Part shown: in pieces, positions 1-5,479 of the stretch
Layout of the letters: every line of letters starts with the position of its first letter
Position numbering within the stretch: position 1 is the first letter of the stretch
DNA from: Candidatus Uhrbacteria bacterium RIFCSPHIGHO2_02_FULL_53_13
GTDB lineage: Bacteria; Patescibacteriota; Patescibacteriia; UBA9934; UBA11717
Length of the DNA stretch: 11,290 nucleotides
Reading direction: 5' to 3'
Assembly: GCA_001791035.1 (NCBI GenBank)
Contig: MGDX01000039.1
Span: 8,108 to 19,397 of the forward strand
Program-made: the position numbers and the translations under genes
Notes under the pieces: generated by a model
The model's input: only the letters and a program-made list of their open reading frames with translations
Told to the model about the DNA's origin: nothing
Databases searched by the model: none

Positions 1-70
1 AAGCAATATCCGCTTCATGCACTGCCCGCCGTAAGGGTACTCTTCGTCCGTTATTGCGAACCCCCAGTCT

Positions 71-119
71 GTCATTGTGAACCCCTTCGCAAGCTCGGGG
101 CAGGCTCCGCGAAGCAATC
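71..119 (+). repeat. Dispersed GTCATTG...GCAATC repeat, copy A
   Basis: This 49-bp unit begins GTCATTGTGAACCCC and ends CGCGAAGCAATC. It recurs in inverted orientation at 1061-1109, where I count 44 of 49 identical positions. A partial copy of its left end (ATTGCGAACCCCC) sits just upstream around 54-66. Repeats of the general GTCATTGCGAG...GAAGCAATC type are scattered between genes in many bacterial genomes, so this is most likely one member of a genome-wide dispersed family. The unit is GC-rich and internally near-palindromic (GCTCGGGGC/GCTCCGCG region). An in-frame ATG at 77 inside it extends the next gene upstream, but I regard that extension as non-coding. Confidence 0.8.
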
Positions 120-127
120 TCACACTC

Positions 128-133
128 CATACT
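128..133 (+). promoter_or_regulatory. Possible -10 box (CATACT) directly before the first gene
   Basis: CATACT is five of six to the TATACT boxes seen before nrdR, ftsA and ftsZ. Exactly 6 nt separate it from the ATG at 140, the same spacing as at nrdR. Transcription would then start on or within a base or two of the start codon. There is no TG extension and no clear -35, so on its own this is weak; the shared spacing is what supports it. Confidence 0.35.
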
Positions 134-139
134 CGTCCC

Positions 140-982
140 ATGTCTAAACAACGCGTCATTATTTACACCGTTGCCATTGCGGTCACACTATCGCTCGTGG
201 TGCTTGTTGCCGTGCGGCTTGTGTCGCGGCCAGACGCGCGCGAGCATCGCGAGCAAGTGGAGCAAAGCGCCTCCTCAATCGAGCAGGCGCGTGCATCGTG
301 TCAAAACGAGCAGAATCCTGATGGCTGTTTTACGGCGACGGTGAATCGCGAAGCTCGACGTCTTGCGGACGCAGGGCTTTGCAAGGCGCTCGAAGGGAAA
401 GCGCGCGTGAGCTGTGTGTCGCTCGTGGCGCTTGACCAGGAGGATTCGGACGCGTGTGGTGAACTCACAGGCGAGGATCAGCGCGCGTGTGCCGATGGCG
501 CAAACTTTAAACTGGCAACCGGTTCGATGGATCTTGTGCGGTGCGATCGTCTCAACGATGAGGAGCTCAAAAATACCTGTCGCGCAAACATCGAGCGCCA
601 AGCCGTTGCTCTGGGGCGTTGTGCCGAGTTCGATGTTAGCGCGCGTTTATGTGAAGACACCGAAGCGTATAGGCGTGCCGTTGAGGATGGAAATCTTGCG
701 GCGTGCGATCAATTTGATGAAGACGCAAGGGAAGCATGCGCGTATGACGTTGAAGATCAATTACGCACAGATGAAGACGGTGATGGGCTCACGTTATCAG
801 AGGAGCGGACGCTTGGAACGGACGCCAAAGCCATAGATACGGATCAAGACGGCTTGAGTGACAGCGAGGAGGCAAACACGTACAGAACGAATCCGCTTGT
901 GCGCGACACGGACGGGGACGGATTTGGCGACGGAGAGGAAGTAGAGAACGGATATAATCCGAACGGAGAGGGGCGATTATGA
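140..982 (+). CDS. Membrane-anchored Cys-pair repeat protein with C-terminal TSP3 calcium repeats
   Basis: Protein of 280 residues. I chose the ATG at 140 because an upstream in-frame ATG (77) lies inside a dispersed repeat, and MSKQR followed by a hydrophobic helix (residues 7-27) is a normal single-pass anchor. The rest should lie outside the membrane. Residues 54-200 hold twelve cysteines in six pairs (54/63, 81/92, 106/117, 135/147, 161/171, 189/200), one pair every 25-29 residues: a helical-looking tandem repeat with one probable disulfide per unit. Residues 211-276 hold Asp-rich TSP3-type repeats (DEDGDGLTLSEE, DTDQDGLSDSEE, DTDGDGFGDGEE), known to bind calcium. No catalytic motif is visible. 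It probably acts at the cell surface, but the function is unknown. It shares the anchor-plus-TSP3 plan with the next two genes, yet is separated from them by 256 bp of repeats, so it may be its own transcription unit. Confidence 0.85.
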   Translation: MSKQRVIIYTVAIAVTLSLVVLVAVRLVSRPDAREHREQVEQSASSIEQARASCQNEQNPDGCFTATVNREARRLADAGLCKALEGKARVSCVSLVALDQEDSDACGELTGEDQRACADGANFKLATGSMDLVRCDRLNDEELKNTCRANIERQAVALGRCAEFDVSARLCEDTEAYRRAVEDGNLAACDQFDEDAREACAYDVEDQLRTDEDGDGLTLSEERTLGTDAKAIDTDQDGLSDSEEANTYRTNPLVRDTDGDGFGDGEEVENGYNPNGEGRL

Positions 983-1060
983 TATGATGTATGAGGTATA
1001 AGTTCGAGATTGAGGGGGTTTTTAGGAGTTCAAGTGTTCATTTCAAACCCGCCTGTCTGT

Positions 1061-1109
1061 CATTGCTTCGCGGAGCCTGCCCCGAGTCTGCGAAGGGGCT
1101 CGCAATGAC
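1061..1109 (-). repeat. Dispersed GTCATTG...GCAATC repeat, copy B (inverted)
   Basis: The reverse complement of this 49-bp stretch matches copy A (71-119) at 44 of 49 positions. The two copies therefore bracket the Cys-repeat gene as inverted repeats about 940 bp apart. The same TGCGGAGCCCTTCTG...GCAATGAC wording continues to about 1130, suggesting nested or degraded further copies. Confidence 0.8.
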
Positions 1110-1197
1110 ACAGAAGGGCTCCGCAATGACGCCTTGCGAAGCTTTGCTAGTAGCCAATAGCTAACAAGCCAACCCGTTCCCTGCGAAGCCTTGCTGT

Positions 1198-1218
1198 CCA
1201 AAAGCCAAAAGCCAAAAG
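1198..1218 (+). repeat. Tandem CCAAAAG x3
   Basis: Three perfect copies of the heptamer CCAAAAG are followed by CCAATAGCTAATAGCCAAC, which itself echoes 1153-1173 (GCCAATAGCTAACAAGCCAAC). The tract ends immediately before the ATG at 1239, so it occupies the place where a ribosome binding site would be expected, and none is present. Confidence 0.75.
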
Positions 1219-1238
1219 CCAATAGCTAATAGCCAACT

Positions 1239-2000
1239 ATGTTTGACGACACACCAGACAATCTTCCAACGGGGAACGCGCCAAAAGGCGGTGCACAAAC
1301 CCCGCAATCTCCTGCGCCACAGGCGATGCAAATGCCGGAATCACCGGAGCCGCTGAAAGCCGCTTTTTCAACACCTCTTTCATCTTCAGCACCGGGCAAT
1401 CCGGACTTGGCGGAGGATCCGTTTGAGGGCATTGATGCGGCAAGCCTTCCAACACCGTCATCACCTTCGGCAGACAGTACGATGGCGGCGAGCACGGGCG
1501 TTTCTCGCACACGCAATAAAAGCAAAAGGATTTTTATCGTGGTCACGATCGTCGTCGTGGTGGGGCTTGGCGTTATTGTGGGATTAGTGTTTGCGGTCGG
1601 CCGATGGAAAAACGCTTCAAACACAGCGCCAACTCCTTCTGCGGCTCCGGCGGCCGTTCCAACTCCCGCACGCTCTATCACGCCAAATCTGGAGAGCAAT
1701 TCCGGCGCTGGAACGGTGACGACGACACCGGCGCCCGTGCCAACCAATACACCTCCTCCTCAACCGGTGGATAGCGACGGAGACGGCTTGAGCGACGCGG
1801 ATGAGGCCGCTTATGGAACGGCGGCGCGCAAACCGGACACGGACAACGATGGACTGTTTGATCGCGAAGAAATCGAAGTCTACAAAACCAATCCGCTGAA
1901 TCCGGACACGGACGGGGATTCGTATCTGGACGGAGAAGAAGTGTCGAAAGGATACGATCCAAAGGGTCCGGGAAAGCTCTTTGAGGTTCCTCGAGAATAA
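1239..2000 (+). CDS. Single-pass membrane protein with extracellular TSP3 calcium repeats
   Basis: Protein of 253 residues. Residues 1-90 are Pro/Ser/Ala-rich and look disordered. A basic stretch (RTRNKSKR, 90-97) precedes one strongly hydrophobic helix (98-120), so the N-terminus should stay in the cytoplasm and the C-terminus should be outside. Residues 124-175 form a Pro/Thr/Ser/Ala-rich linker of the wall-spanning kind. The C-terminus has three TSP3-type acidic loops: DSDGDGLSDADE (178-189), DTDNDGLFDREE (200-211) and DTDGDSYLDGEE (223-234). TSP3 loops bind calcium. No enzyme domain is visible. The stop lies 8 bp before the next gene, which has the same architecture, so the two are probably co-transcribed and may work together at the surface. 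There is no Shine-Dalgarno sequence. The specific role is unknown. Confidence 0.85.
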   Translation: MFDDTPDNLPTGNAPKGGAQTPQSPAPQAMQMPESPEPLKAAFSTPLSSSAPGNPDLAEDPFEGIDAASLPTPSSPSADSTMAASTGVSRTRNKSKRIFIVVTIVVVVGLGVIVGLVFAVGRWKNASNTAPTPSAAPAAVPTPARSITPNLESNSGAGTVTTTPAPVPTNTPPPQPVDSDGDGLSDADEAAYGTAARKPDTDNDGLFDREEIEVYKTNPLNPDTDGDSYLDGEEVSKGYDPKGPGKLFEVPRE

Positions 2001-2008
2001 AAACAACC

Positions 2009-3037
2009 ATGGCCAATTCGGCGCAATTTACGAAGGGAGCCACAGAGATGCCGAGTCAAAATGAGCATCTCTTGGTTTCTGTCATGCCCTCAGCATTTAG
2101 AGGGCGAGAGGGACTCGCGCGCAAAACATTCGCGCCATCGCAGATCATGCCGATGCCCGTTTCCGCACTCATGCCGGTGCCGAAGCCGACCGTGGTTACT
2201 GTGCAACAAGCCGTGCAAGCAAAGCTCACGCCGCCTCCTCCAAAAAAGCGCCACCGCGTCCCCGTCTGGCTGATCATAGCTGGGGTCATTCTCATGGGCG
2301 GAATCGCTATTGGGGGATGGTTCCTGCTCGCTTCGTTGAATGCTCCAGAGACGCCGGTGGCGGTTCCACCGGTTGTGCCTCCGTTGCCTCCCGTGGCGTC
2401 AACGCCTCCCGTGGCGCCGCCTCCGGTGGCGCTCCCTCCGCCAACCACGCCGGCAAATCCGTTTGGAAACGGTGTGTACCCGGGAAAGGATTCGGATAGT
2501 GACGGCCTGACCGATGTTGAGGAAGCGCTGTATCGTTCGCATCCTCTGCGTCCCGACACCGATGGCGACGCGCATATTGACGGCAACGAAGTACATCATC
2601 TGTACGATCCAAACGGAAAGGATCCCCAGCGTCTGGCGGATACGCGTTTGGTGGAGCGTATCGCACCGACAGGTTTTGGCTATTCGATGTTGGTCGTGAC
2701 GAGCTTTGAGCGCACCATTCGTGCTGACAGTCGCCAACTACTTGTGCGTGTTCCAACCGGCGAGATGTTTCAAATCGTCTTGCAACCCATCGAGCCGACG
2801 ATGACGATTATGGATTGGTATCGGGCGCAAATTCCCGTGAGTGAACAAGTAGCGTTAGATTCCACGCGTACGAAACAGGGCTTCGTATCGGCATGGACGT
2901 CGGATCAGCTCACAGCGTATGTGCGTCTTTCGGATGATCAGTTGGCGATTGTGACGTATCAGCTTGGACCGCACGACCGCGTGGAGTATCGGCAAACCAT
3001 GGAGATGATGATCAACAGTTTGGAACGTGTGCCATGA
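2009..3037 (+). CDS. Single-pass membrane protein: Pro-rich stalk, TSP3 repeats and a C-terminal domain
   Basis: Protein of 342 residues. A cytoplasmic N-terminal segment (1-78) ends in a basic cluster KKRHR (79-83). A membrane helix follows (86-109), then a Pro/Val-rich stalk (112-150), then two TSP3 loops (DSDSDGLTDVEE 161-172 and DTDGDAHIDGNE 183-194). A mixed alpha/beta region of about 130 residues (212-342), with no motif I can name, completes it. The C-terminal region begins around GFGYSMLVV and ends in an amphipathic helix with SLERVP; its layout vaguely recalls PsbP-like secreted domains, but that is not a call. An alternative start at 2048 (Met14) has GGGAG 8-12 nt upstream and would shorten the cytoplasmic tail. 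Its TGA overlaps the ybeY ATG by 4 bp (ATGA), so translation is probably coupled. This places a surface protein in one operon with ybeY and dgkA. Confidence 0.85.
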   Translation: MANSAQFTKGATEMPSQNEHLLVSVMPSAFRGREGLARKTFAPSQIMPMPVSALMPVPKPTVVTVQQAVQAKLTPPPPKKRHRVPVWLIIAGVILMGGIAIGGWFLLASLNAPETPVAVPPVVPPLPPVASTPPVAPPPVALPPPTTPANPFGNGVYPGKDSDSDGLTDVEEALYRSHPLRPDTDGDAHIDGNEVHHLYDPNGKDPQRLADTRLVERIAPTGFGYSMLVVTSFERTIRADSRQLLVRVPTGEMFQIVLQPIEPTMTIMDWYRAQIPVSEQVALDSTRTKQGFVSAWTSDQLTAYVRLSDDQLAIVTYQLGPHDRVEYRQTMEMMINSLERVP

Positions 3038-3462
3038 TCGTCTTTGAGGTAAACTTTGGGACTCTCAAAGGAGGTCAGCGCGTACCGCGTCGTCGTATCG
3101 CCGCGGTCTTTGGTGCGACGAGCCGGATACTCAAGCTTTCAGGACGCCGCTCTGTTTCCGTGGCGTTTGTGAACACGCCTGCGATGCGTCAACTGAACGA
3201 GGCGTATCACGGAGAGCGTGGCGTGACGGACGTACTCGCGTTTCCAAGCGACGCGCTTTCCGGGCGCGATGGGTATCTTGGAGAAATCGTTTTGCACTAC
3301 TCGCGCGCCAAACAGCAGGCGCAAGCGCGTGGCGTATCCGTGCGCCGAGAGCTTGATCTTTTGCTCGTGCACGGCTTGTTGCACTTGCTTGGATACGATC
3401 ACGATACCGACACGAAACGCGCGCGGATGTTTCGACTGCAGGATCGTATTTTGAATCTATGA
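3034..3462 (+). CDS. ybeY: Endoribonuclease YbeY (16S rRNA 3'-end maturation)
   Basis: The product is 142 residues, a little shorter than the usual 150-165. The family signature is intact: HGLLHLLGYDH at residues 113-123 supplies the three zinc-binding histidines (113, 117, 123). The upstream strand and loop motifs TDVLAFP (65-71) and GEIVLH (83-88) are also typical. YbeY is a zinc-dependent endonuclease of the cytoplasm that acts in 16S rRNA 3'-end processing and ribosome quality control. The gene overlaps the preceding TSP3 gene and the following dgkA by ATGA tetranucleotides on both sides, which suggests one mRNA with translational coupling and explains the lack of ribosome binding sites. 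The ybeY-dgkA order is common in bacteria, which strengthens both calls. Confidence 0.95.
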   Translation: MIVFEVNFGTLKGGQRVPRRRIAAVFGATSRILKLSGRRSVSVAFVNTPAMRQLNEAYHGERGVTDVLAFPSDALSGRDGYLGEIVLHYSRAKQQAQARGVSVRRELDLLLVHGLLHLLGYDHDTDTKRARMFRLQDRILNL

Positions 3463-3827
3463 AACGGCTTTGGACAAGCGGTCGGCACGCATGGCGCGGG
3501 ATGCGCGTCGCTTTTGTGTCCGAGCCGAATCTGCGAATTCAGATCGCGGTGACTGTGCTCGTTCTCCTTTTGGCGAGTGCGTTGTCGGTGAAACCGTGGG
3601 AGTTCATTCTTCTTCTCTTGCTGTGCGCCGCCGTGATCACGCTCGAACTTTTCAATACCGTGATCGAACGCATGGCGGACGGATTGAGTCCGCGTTTGAA
3701 GCCCATCATTCGGGACGTAAAAGACATCATGGCTTCGGCCGTTTTGCTGGTGTCATTCGTCGCCGTCATCGTGGGAGTCATCATTTTTGTGCCGTATCTT
3801 CTCCGACTTTTCGGCATAAGCCCTTGA
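3459..3827 (+). CDS. dgkA: Diacylglycerol/undecaprenol kinase family protein (DgkA)
   Basis: The 122-residue integral membrane protein has three predicted helices (about 26-43, 47-64, 91-117). The DgkA family core is recognisable: ELFNTVIE at 63-70 corresponds to the conserved E-x-x-NTxIE active-site helix, followed by MADGLSP (72-78) and the KDIMASAVL segment (88-96), equivalent to KDxAAxAV. Proteins of this family phosphorylate diacylglycerol in Gram-negatives or undecaprenol in Gram-positives, the latter feeding the lipid carrier for wall synthesis. The sequence alone does not settle the substrate. The Gram-positive-like neighbourhood (ybeY-dgkA) and the following ftsA suggest an envelope role. 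The start overlaps ybeY by 4 bp, and its TGA contains the start of the ftsA -35 element. Confidence 0.9.
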   Translation: MKRLWTSGRHAWRGMRVAFVSEPNLRIQIAVTVLVLLLASALSVKPWEFILLLLLCAAVITLELFNTVIERMADGLSPRLKPIIRDVKDIMASAVLLVSFVAVIVGVIIFVPYLLRLFGISP

Positions 3828-3853
3828 TGTTTGGTCCCTTTGACCGCTATACT
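3824..3853 (+). promoter_or_regulatory. ftsA promoter (TTGATG - 18 bp - TATACT)
   Basis: The -35-like TTGATG (3824-3829) overlaps the dgkA stop, and TATACT (3848-3853) follows after 18 bp. Only 9 nt separate the -10 box from the ATG at 3863, so the mRNA would start 0-4 nt before the start codon. This favours the ATG at 3863 over the in-frame ATG at 3827, which would lie inside the promoter. Confidence 0.6.
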
Positions 3854-3862
3854 ACGTCCATT

Positions 3863-5125
3863 ATGGCACAGCAAGGACTCTTCGCGGGCCTCGATATTGG
3901 CTCGTCTTCAATTCGCATGGTCGTCGGACAGTCCGTTTCGCGTGAGCGGGGCGTGCGGGATTTGACGATTTTGGGAGCGGTAGAGGTGCCGTCGCAGGGG
4001 ATTTCGAAGGGCTCGGTCAACGGAATTGATGATGCCGTGGCGAGCGTTTCCAAGTGTCTTGAGCATGCCGAACGCATGACCGGCCAACCCATTTCAAGCG
4101 CGTGGGTTGGCATTGGGGGAACACACATCATGGCGCAAGAGAGCAAGGGCGTTGTGGGGGTGGCGCGCAGTGACGGGGAAATTCGTGAGGACGACGTTGA
4201 TCGCGCCATTGATGCGGCTAAAACAGTTGCCACTCCGACAAATCACGAGATTCTACACGTTATCCCAAAGAGTTTTACCGTGGACGGCCAGCGCGGCGTC
4301 AAGGATCCGGTTGGCATGACGGGCATTCGTTTGGAGGTGGATACATTAATTGTTCAAGGCCTAACGTCACAGATAAAAAATGTGACCAAGTCAGTATATC
4401 GAACCGGTCTTGATATTGATGACTTGGTTTTTTCCATTCTTGCCACTGGTGAAGTGGTGTTGTCGCCCAAGCAAAAAGAGCTCGGAAGCGTGGTGATTAA
4501 TATCGGGGCACAGACAACGAGTGTGATTGTGTATGAGGAGGGAGATGTTCTGCATGTAGCCGTGCTTCCCATCGGGGCGGAGTACATTACCAACGACATC
4601 GCCATTGCATTGCGTACGTCTATAGATGTGGCCGAGCGCATGAAGCTTCGACGCGGTACGGCGTCTATTTCGCGTGTGGAAAAGGGACTCAAGGTGTCCG
4701 TGGCAGAGTTTGGCGGTATCGGGGAAGAATCGTGCACGCACACCTTTTTGACAAACGTGATCCGTGCGCGTTGTGAGGAAATTTTTGAACTGGTGGACCG
4801 CGAACTTTCCAAGATCGATCGCTCCGGTTTGTTGCCTGGGGGAGCGTTTTTGACGGGGGGCGGTTCGCGCCTTTCGGGTATTGGAGAAGTTGCCAAAGAG
4901 GTTCTGCGATTGCCCGTGACACCCGGAACACCACTGGGGATTTCCGCGGCGGTGGAACAAGTGAACGATGTGGCATTCTCTACGGCCATTGGACTGGTGA
5001 AGTGGGCGCAGGAAATGCAAGCGCAATCGGGAGCTCACGCGCTTTCAAAGATGCTTGGAAAAATTGGGGGCTCGCACGGTGTTGGGAGTGTCGTGAAAGG
5101 CTGGCTCAAGGAGTTGATGCCATAA
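3863..5125 (+). CDS. ftsA: Cell division protein FtsA (actin-like membrane tether of FtsZ)
   Basis: The 420-residue protein matches the usual FtsA length. It has the actin/Hsp70 fold elements: phosphate-1 loop GLDIGSSSIRMVVG (9-22), the SHS2 (1C) region around 85-165, phosphate-2 region INIGAQTTSVIVY (212-224), and the adenosine motif FLTGGGSRLSGIGE (329-342). The C-terminus ends in an amphipathic helix, VGSVVKGWLKELMP (407-420), that fits the membrane-targeting helix. FtsA anchors FtsZ filaments to the membrane and recruits later division proteins. The phosphate-2 loop is unusual: the Asp and GG of the canonical DIGGGT are replaced by Asn213 and Ala-Gln. Start choice: an ATG at 3827 overlaps the dgkA stop and adds 12 residues, but it would lie in the promoter. 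The gene is separated from ftsZ by 417 bp, not directly coupled as in many bacteria. Confidence 0.95.
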   Translation: MAQQGLFAGLDIGSSSIRMVVGQSVSRERGVRDLTILGAVEVPSQGISKGSVNGIDDAVASVSKCLEHAERMTGQPISSAWVGIGGTHIMAQESKGVVGVARSDGEIREDDVDRAIDAAKTVATPTNHEILHVIPKSFTVDGQRGVKDPVGMTGIRLEVDTLIVQGLTSQIKNVTKSVYRTGLDIDDLVFSILATGEVVLSPKQKELGSVVINIGAQTTSVIVYEEGDVLHVAVLPIGAEYITNDIAIALRTSIDVAERMKLRRGTASISRVEKGLKVSVAEFGGIGEESCTHTFLTNVIRARCEEIFELVDRELSKIDRSGLLPGGAFLTGGGSRLSGIGEVAKEVLRLPVTPGTPLGISAAVEQVNDVAFSTAIGLVKWAQEMQAQSGAHALSKMLGKIGGSHGVGSVVKGWLKELMP

Positions 5126-5127
5126 AT

Positions 5128-5287
5128 GGGCCTGTTCCCGAATGTGCACTTTGGCCAATTTCACACAGAAGCGGCTGCACCTTGTTCAAAAATCCTCAAA
5201 ATAGCTCTGCTATTCCTGCGGTTTTTGAACGTCGGTTCGCTCACTTCTGTGCAAAATTCATCCAAAGACACATTCGGGAACAGACCC
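5128..5287. repeat. 160-bp imperfect palindrome (hairpin element)
   Basis: Both ends carry the same word in inverted orientation: GGGCCTGTTCCCGAATGTG at 5128-5146 and, on the opposite strand, GGGTCTGTTCCCGAATGTG reading back from 5287. Matching continues inward through CTTTGG, AATTT and CACAGAAG. The core is an almost perfect inverted repeat from GTTCAAAAATC (5184) to its partner ending TTTTTGAAC (5230), with the dyad centre at 5207. It has no coding capacity and begins 3 nt after the ftsA stop. It could be a mobile hairpin or MITE-like unit that doubles as a transcription terminator or RNA-stabilising 3' structure for ftsA. Confidence 0.8.
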
Positions 5288-5291
5288 TAAA

Positions 5292-5359
5292 TCGGAAGTC
5301 GAGGTCGGAAGTCGGAACTTGCGAAGCCTTGCAGTAGCTCTTCGACAAGCTCAGGGTGA
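5292..5359 (+). repeat. Short dispersed and tandem repeats upstream of the ftsZ promoter
   Basis: GTCGGAA/CGGAAGTC units recur at 5292-5318. TTGCGAAGCCTTGCAGTAG (5319-5337) repeats the words at 1134-1153 and 1181-1194. TTCGACAAGCTCAGGGTGA (5341-5359) belongs to a near-palindromic word that is scattered in many bacterial genomes. Together they make this gap resemble the 983-1238 mosaic. Confidence 0.65.
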
Positions 5360-5393
5360 AACGCCAACGGCCAACTTCCAATTTTTAATAGTA

Positions 5394-5402
5394 TGTTATA
5401 CT
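5394..5402 (+). promoter_or_regulatory. ftsZ extended -10 promoter (TGTTATACT)
   Basis: TATACT (5397-5402) is preceded by the TG of an extended -10 element at 5394-5395. No good -35 lies at 17-18 bp, as is usual for extended -10 promoters. Predicted transcription starts near 5409, inside the first 19-bp palindrome, so a protein bound there would cover the start site. Confidence 0.65.
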
Positions 5403-5405
5403 CCC

Positions 5406-5424
5406 TGCACACATCATGTGTTCA
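5406..5424. promoter_or_regulatory. 19-bp palindrome, ftsZ site 1 (putative operator or 5' hairpin)
   Basis: TGCACACATCATGTGTTCA is a near-perfect dyad centred on 5415. It lies inside a longer 29-bp dyad (5401-5429) whose outer arms are CTCCCTG and CAGGGAG. The same 19-mer, with small changes, recurs at 5438-5456 and at the DUF378 promoter (9721-9739). It overlaps the predicted start of the ftsZ transcript, so it could be a repressor site or a 5'-terminal RNA stem-loop. Confidence 0.65.
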
Positions 5425-5437
5425 GGGAGTCGAGCGT

Positions 5438-5456
5438 TGAACACATAATTTGTTCA
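5438..5456. promoter_or_regulatory. 19-bp palindrome, ftsZ site 2
   Basis: TGAACACATAATTTGTTCA differs from the consensus TGAACACATCATGTGTTCA at 2 of 19 positions. Its centre (5447) is 32 bp from site 1, about three helical turns, so dimers at the two sites would face the same side of the DNA. The flanking T/A extends the outer arms to TTGAACA...TGTTCAA (5437-5457). Confidence 0.6.
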
Positions 5457-5472
5457 AAGGGTCATACCCAAT

Positions 5473-5479
5473 AAGGAGG
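5473..5479 (+). promoter_or_regulatory. Shine-Dalgarno sequence AAGGAGG in the ftsZ leader
   Basis: This is the only strong Shine-Dalgarno sequence placed near a CDS start in the window. It lies 12 nt before an in-frame TTG at 5492 but 63 nt before the ATG at 5543. Either ftsZ starts at TTG with 17 extra residues, or the element serves something else in the leader. Confidence 0.55.

Larger units (their letters stand above)
983..1238. other. Gene-free repeat mosaic between the first two genes
   Basis: No open frame of note was found. The gap is built from short repeats: the inverted copy B of the 49-bp unit (1061-1109), a second GCAATGAC-ended fragment (1110-1130), two related words TTGCGAAGCTTTGC (1134-1147) and CTGCGAAGCCTTGC (1181-1194), two copies of GCCAATAGCTAA (1154-1165 and 1218-1229), and a CCAAAAG triplication (1198-1218). 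No convincing terminator follows the first gene. The T-run at 1018-1023 follows GAGGGGG without a clear stem. Confidence 0.7.

Noticed and set aside
983..1238. CRISPR array in the repeat-rich gap
   Set aside because: The repeats are irregular in length and spacing, partly tandem and partly inverted, with no constant spacer size and no cas genes.
1226..1747. Long minus-strand frame opposite the second TSP3 gene
   Set aside because: Its Gly/Val/Ala/Thr-rich sequence is the mirror of the Pro/Ala/Thr codons of the plus-strand gene; it has no promoter and no recognisable domain.
3470..3862. Long in-frame upstream extension of ftsA (open from 3470)
   Set aside because: It runs through dgkA in another frame, has Arg/His-rich shadow composition, and the FtsA fold begins only after 3863.
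4354..5038. Two minus-strand frames of over 200 codons opposite ftsA
   Set aside because: ftsA is unmistakable on the plus strand and these are antisense shadows with no motif.
5002..5337. Plus-strand frame of 111 codons over the ftsA end and the hairpin element
   Set aside because: It overlaps ftsA out of frame and then reads through the palindrome and short repeats; no domain is visible.
5406..5456. NrdR boxes upstream of ftsZ
   Set aside because: The 32-bp spacing fits, but the dyads are ACAC-N5-GTGT, not the ACAC-N8-GTGT of the NrdR consensus, and no nrd gene follows.
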